A stretch of 64,000 bases of DNA from Tetracentron sinense (lineage: Eukaryota; Streptophyta; Magnoliopsida; Trochodendrales; Trochodendraceae). The position numbers were made by a program, and so were the translations under genes. Positions 61,101 through 64,000 of this stretch are shown one piece after another. The number at the start of each line of letters is the position of its first letter. Position 1 is the stretch's first letter. The notes under the pieces are model-generated. The model was not told where the DNA came from. It did no database searches and worked only from the letters and a program-made list of their open reading frames with translations. The stretch is from the NCBI GenBank assembly GCA_015143295.1, contig CM026568.1, positions 29,892,441-29,956,440 of the forward strand, given 5' to 3'.

Positions 61101-64000
61101 GGCAGTCCGACACCTACTGTAAAAATTTCGGGGAAAAATACTGAGTTTTGACAGCTACACTTTAGTCCGGAAGAAAATTGCAAAACCCACTAATTTCCTG
61201 ATTTCGAACACAAAACAGGCCGCCGTTTCTTCGTTTGAGATAACTAACTGCCGTGACGACAGACATTAGTCCCCACGGCCGACCGACACGCATTAGTGCT
61301 AACCGCACGGATTTCTATTAGGATCTCCAACAGATATTGGGTCCCACTAAATTTCTGAAAATATGGAAATTTCCCGTTTCTCTCAATTTTATCACACATA
61401 ATGGCCCCGCGGTCCCGCGAAATGATACTTGACGGAACCGATACGGTAGGGGTGTGTCCCGGCAGTCGACCGGCACACTGTGTGCGAATTTTTGCCAAAT
61501 GATACTGAGATTTCCTCGGTGCACTTCAACCCTGAGCAAAATCCCCTTCTTATTAATTTAACAATTAATTAACTAATTAACCTTCATTAAGGACCCATAA
61601 ACACATAATTTTATTACATTAAAATTCCGGGTCGTTACACATAACCCGGGCCTTCACCTGATGACTGCTAGGAACAACATCTCTGATATAAACCACTACC
61701 AGGAACACCTCTGACATATCACACTCTGCCAGGAACAACACCTCTGACGTATCACTTTATATTTTCTCACTGTAGGAACACCAGCTCACACTACCAAATT
61801 TGTCAGAAAACACATCTGATCGTCAGGATTTACACTTGGTTGCCAAGATACACGTCTGATCGCCAGGATACACATCTGATAACCAGGAAACCCATCCGAC
61901 CTGCCAGGAAAAGAAACTCATCTGATATGCCAGTGACACACCTCTGACTAACAGGAAACACCTGACCACCAGGAAATACCTGTCTATTAGGAACACATTT
62001 GACATATCACTCTGCCAAGCATAACACCTCTGACATAACACTCTTGTCAGGCAACGCATCTGATAACCAGGATACCCATCTGATCGTCAGGATATCCATC
62101 TGATAGCCAGGAAACTCATCCAACCTGTCAGGAAAAGAAACCCATCTGAAATGTCAGGGACGCACCTCTGACTAACAGGAAACACTTAACTACCAGGAAC
62201 CTCTGACAATATAACCATGTCAGGCAAAACGCCCTCTGAAAGTATAACCCTGCCAAACAAAACATCTCTGACAGTACCCATACCAGGCAAAACACATTTG
62301 ACATCAAATCCTATGAGACACATCACATCTGACACCAAATCTTGTCAGACACAACACCTCTGACATCAAATCCTGTCAGGCACAACACCTCTGATAATAC
62401 AACGCTTAATCTAACCTCTGCTGAGATGTACCTACCTCTGTAGAACATCATCCCTCAAGGCAACCATCATATATCATCACATCCGTTGTTAGGTACATAC
62501 CTGCTGACACAGGTCAATGCCTCCTCAAGGTAACATCATTGAGTTCATAAACTCAATACATTTTTGGTTCTGTAGACCCAATCCAACTTAGAGTCCGTAG
62601 ACTCGTTATCCATTCTAACATCCTTTACCATCAAAAAACCTTGTTAACATGGCGTCTCATACCACCATGATAACTATTCATCCCCAGTAATTTGTCAATC
62701 AAATATAATATATTTATCTCATTGAAATATTTTCCTTTTTAATTATGATCATTAATAATTCATTTCACCTCATTCACCTATATTTGGGCTTACACAAGGT
62801 CTCACAACCCTTTTTTCATGCATGGATTTCACCATCCAAACCATCCATCACCATACACGTCATTCCAAGACATTCCAAACCATTTCAAATCAACAAATCA
62901 TGCACTGATCGTTCGCACGATCGGGCGCCAAGCCTAAATTCCGAGCTGTTTAGCCTGAAACCGAGGTCTACACACCTTTGCTCATTTTTCACGCATCTCC
63001 ATACTTCATATAGGGTCTCCGACCCTTTTTCCATTCACATCCATCACAAACAAACCATTCCACATACAAATAGCGTATTTAATGGGGAAAATAAAGGAAA
63101 GGAAAAGGGATTTTACCTACTACGCAAGTATGGAGGCTCCGAATGGCAAAATGGACCGCGCAGTTGCGTCCGGAACGTCAAATAACCTTAAGGTAGACCT
63201 TCTCTCTCTCTACCCTCTACTTTCTCTATAATCTCTCTACACGCAAATCAAGGCTCCAGGGAAAAACGGACGTCATCAACACGTTGGGAACATCAAGAAA
63301 CCCCAAGGTAGAGCTCCTCTTCTTTCCCTCTCTTCCTTTCTCTCTCCTCTTTCTCTCTCTATAAGAGCTCGACCAGAGCTTCCGCACAGGGAGGAAGAAA
63401 TGAGAATGAGGGGAAGGATCCCCTCCTTATATAGGCAACACCCTTGCCTAGGTGGCACCACGTGGCACGGCCCCATGTGAAGACCATATGCCTCGATGAT
63501 GGGGCGTTTAACCGGTTTGACCATTTTTTTACACGTATGTCCTTCGTAACTCTACGAAATGACGTGCGATGGTGATGAAACAAAAGGTGACCGTACTAGG
63601 AGCAGACTGAGCAGTCCGACACCTATTGTGCGAATTTTGAGGAAAAATATGTAGTTTTGACAGTAAAAAGTAAGTCCAAAAGAAAACAGAAAAACCCACA
63701 AATTCCCTAATTTTGGACAATAAACACGTTGTGGTTTCGCGGTTTGAGTTGTTAAATGGCCGATCGACATGTGGTGTGTGAGTTTCAAAGATTTCTATTG
63801 GGAAACTTGGTAAATCTTGAGTACCGACTGAATTTCAAAACCCACGGATTTCCTAGTTTTCTTACGTACGGAATCCCTGTGGTCTCGCGAATCGATACGC
63901 GGTGAAGCCAGCATGACAAATAACCGACCGGCACGCTGTGGATGATTTTCGAGGAAAAACATTGAATTTTACCTGTGACAACACAATCCCGAACGAAAAC
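58127..64000 (-). mobile_element. Outer long LTR (gypsy type), partial, runs off the window
   Basis: Starts at 58127 with TGTGACGCCCCGAACCCG inside copia coding sequence. Interrupted by the complete LTR 58862..61639, then continues from ~61645 to beyond the window end. The stretch near 63630-63700 matches inner-LTR positions near 61130-61190, so its end should lie shortly after 64000. Read on the minus strand, a TATATAAGGAGG-like TATA signal lies at ~63425, suggesting minus orientation. 61650-62430 is a degenerate minisatellite (CTCTGACA...CCAGG units of ~20-25 bp). Non-coding. Confidence 0.65.
58862..61639 (-). mobile_element. Complete solo LTR, 2.78 kb, nested
   Basis: TG...CA ends: TGTGACGCCCCGAACC at 58862 and GGGTCGTTACA at 61639; on the minus strand it starts TGTAACGACCCGGAATT. 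The 5-bp target duplication CATAA is perfect (58857-58861, 61640-61644). No gag-pol within, so this is a solo LTR left by recombination. A TATA-like CTATATATAAGGGAGG lies on the minus strand at ~60935. 59760-60230 carries a ~55-60-bp degenerate repeat (ACATCTCCTGAC...GAGGAACCACGG). It is a diverged member of the same family as the outer LTR. Confidence 0.9.

Noticed and set aside
1-64000. tRNA/rRNA genes and CRISPR arrays
   Set aside because: None seen; tRNA-like box B sequences at 47.3 and 50.2 kb belong to SINEs, and repeated units in LTRs lack regular repeat-spacer structure.

Overview
The window is nuclear DNA from a flowering plant. It has spliced genes with GT/AG introns, AT-rich intergenic DNA, and a dense load of plant transposable elements: hAT- and Tourist-type MITEs, Helitrons, SINEs, a LINE, Ty1/copia and Ty3/gypsy remnants, and long solo LTRs. 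I cannot name the species. The proteins look dicot-like or magnoliid-like, but the sequence does not settle this.

Three host genes can be supported, all on the minus strand. (1) 4736..7537: a complete class II trehalose-6-phosphate synthase of the TPS8/9/10 clade, 3 coding exons, 860 aa. (2) 30999..40357: a complete HAK/KUP/KT potassium transporter, very close to KUP6, 8 coding exons, 775 aa, with a 4.9-kb third intron. (3) 50820..52709: the four 3'-terminal coding exons (490 aa) of a second, different HAK/KUP transporter of the KUP12 type. Its 5' half is not in the window. In Arabidopsis, as I recall, TPS8 is next to KUP6 and TPS10 is next to KUP12. This locus therefore looks like the unreduced ancestral TPS-KUP6-KUP12 cluster.

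Region by region: 1-1450 holds a GA tract and two tandem Helitron-like elements. 1450-4735 is non-coding. The TPS gene follows, with a probable long 5'-leader intron reaching perhaps to 11.2-11.6 kb. 11.6-30.9 kb is a gene-free transposon graveyard with one promoter-like island (17.2-17.7 kb), a decayed gypsy gag (22.0-23.3 kb), many hAT MITEs with 8-bp target duplications, and a nested terminal-inverted-repeat element (27.25-28.83 kb) carrying a gene-like insert. KUP6 occupies 31.0-40.4 kb and carries a LINE fragment in intron 3. 40.4-50.2 kb is again MITEs and SINEs. The KUP12 3' half is bracketed by two ~460-bp direct repeats. Upstream of it lies a four-layer nest: a copia element (54.0-58.1 kb) holding a hAT MITE, broken by a long LTR (from 58127), itself broken by a complete 2.78-kb solo LTR (58862..61639) with a perfect 5-bp target duplication.

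Functionally, the TPS is a probable regulator of sugar signalling. The two KUPs are K+ uptake or efflux carriers involved in turgor and growth. Nothing in the sequence itself shows that they work together; their proximity is best read as conserved synteny.
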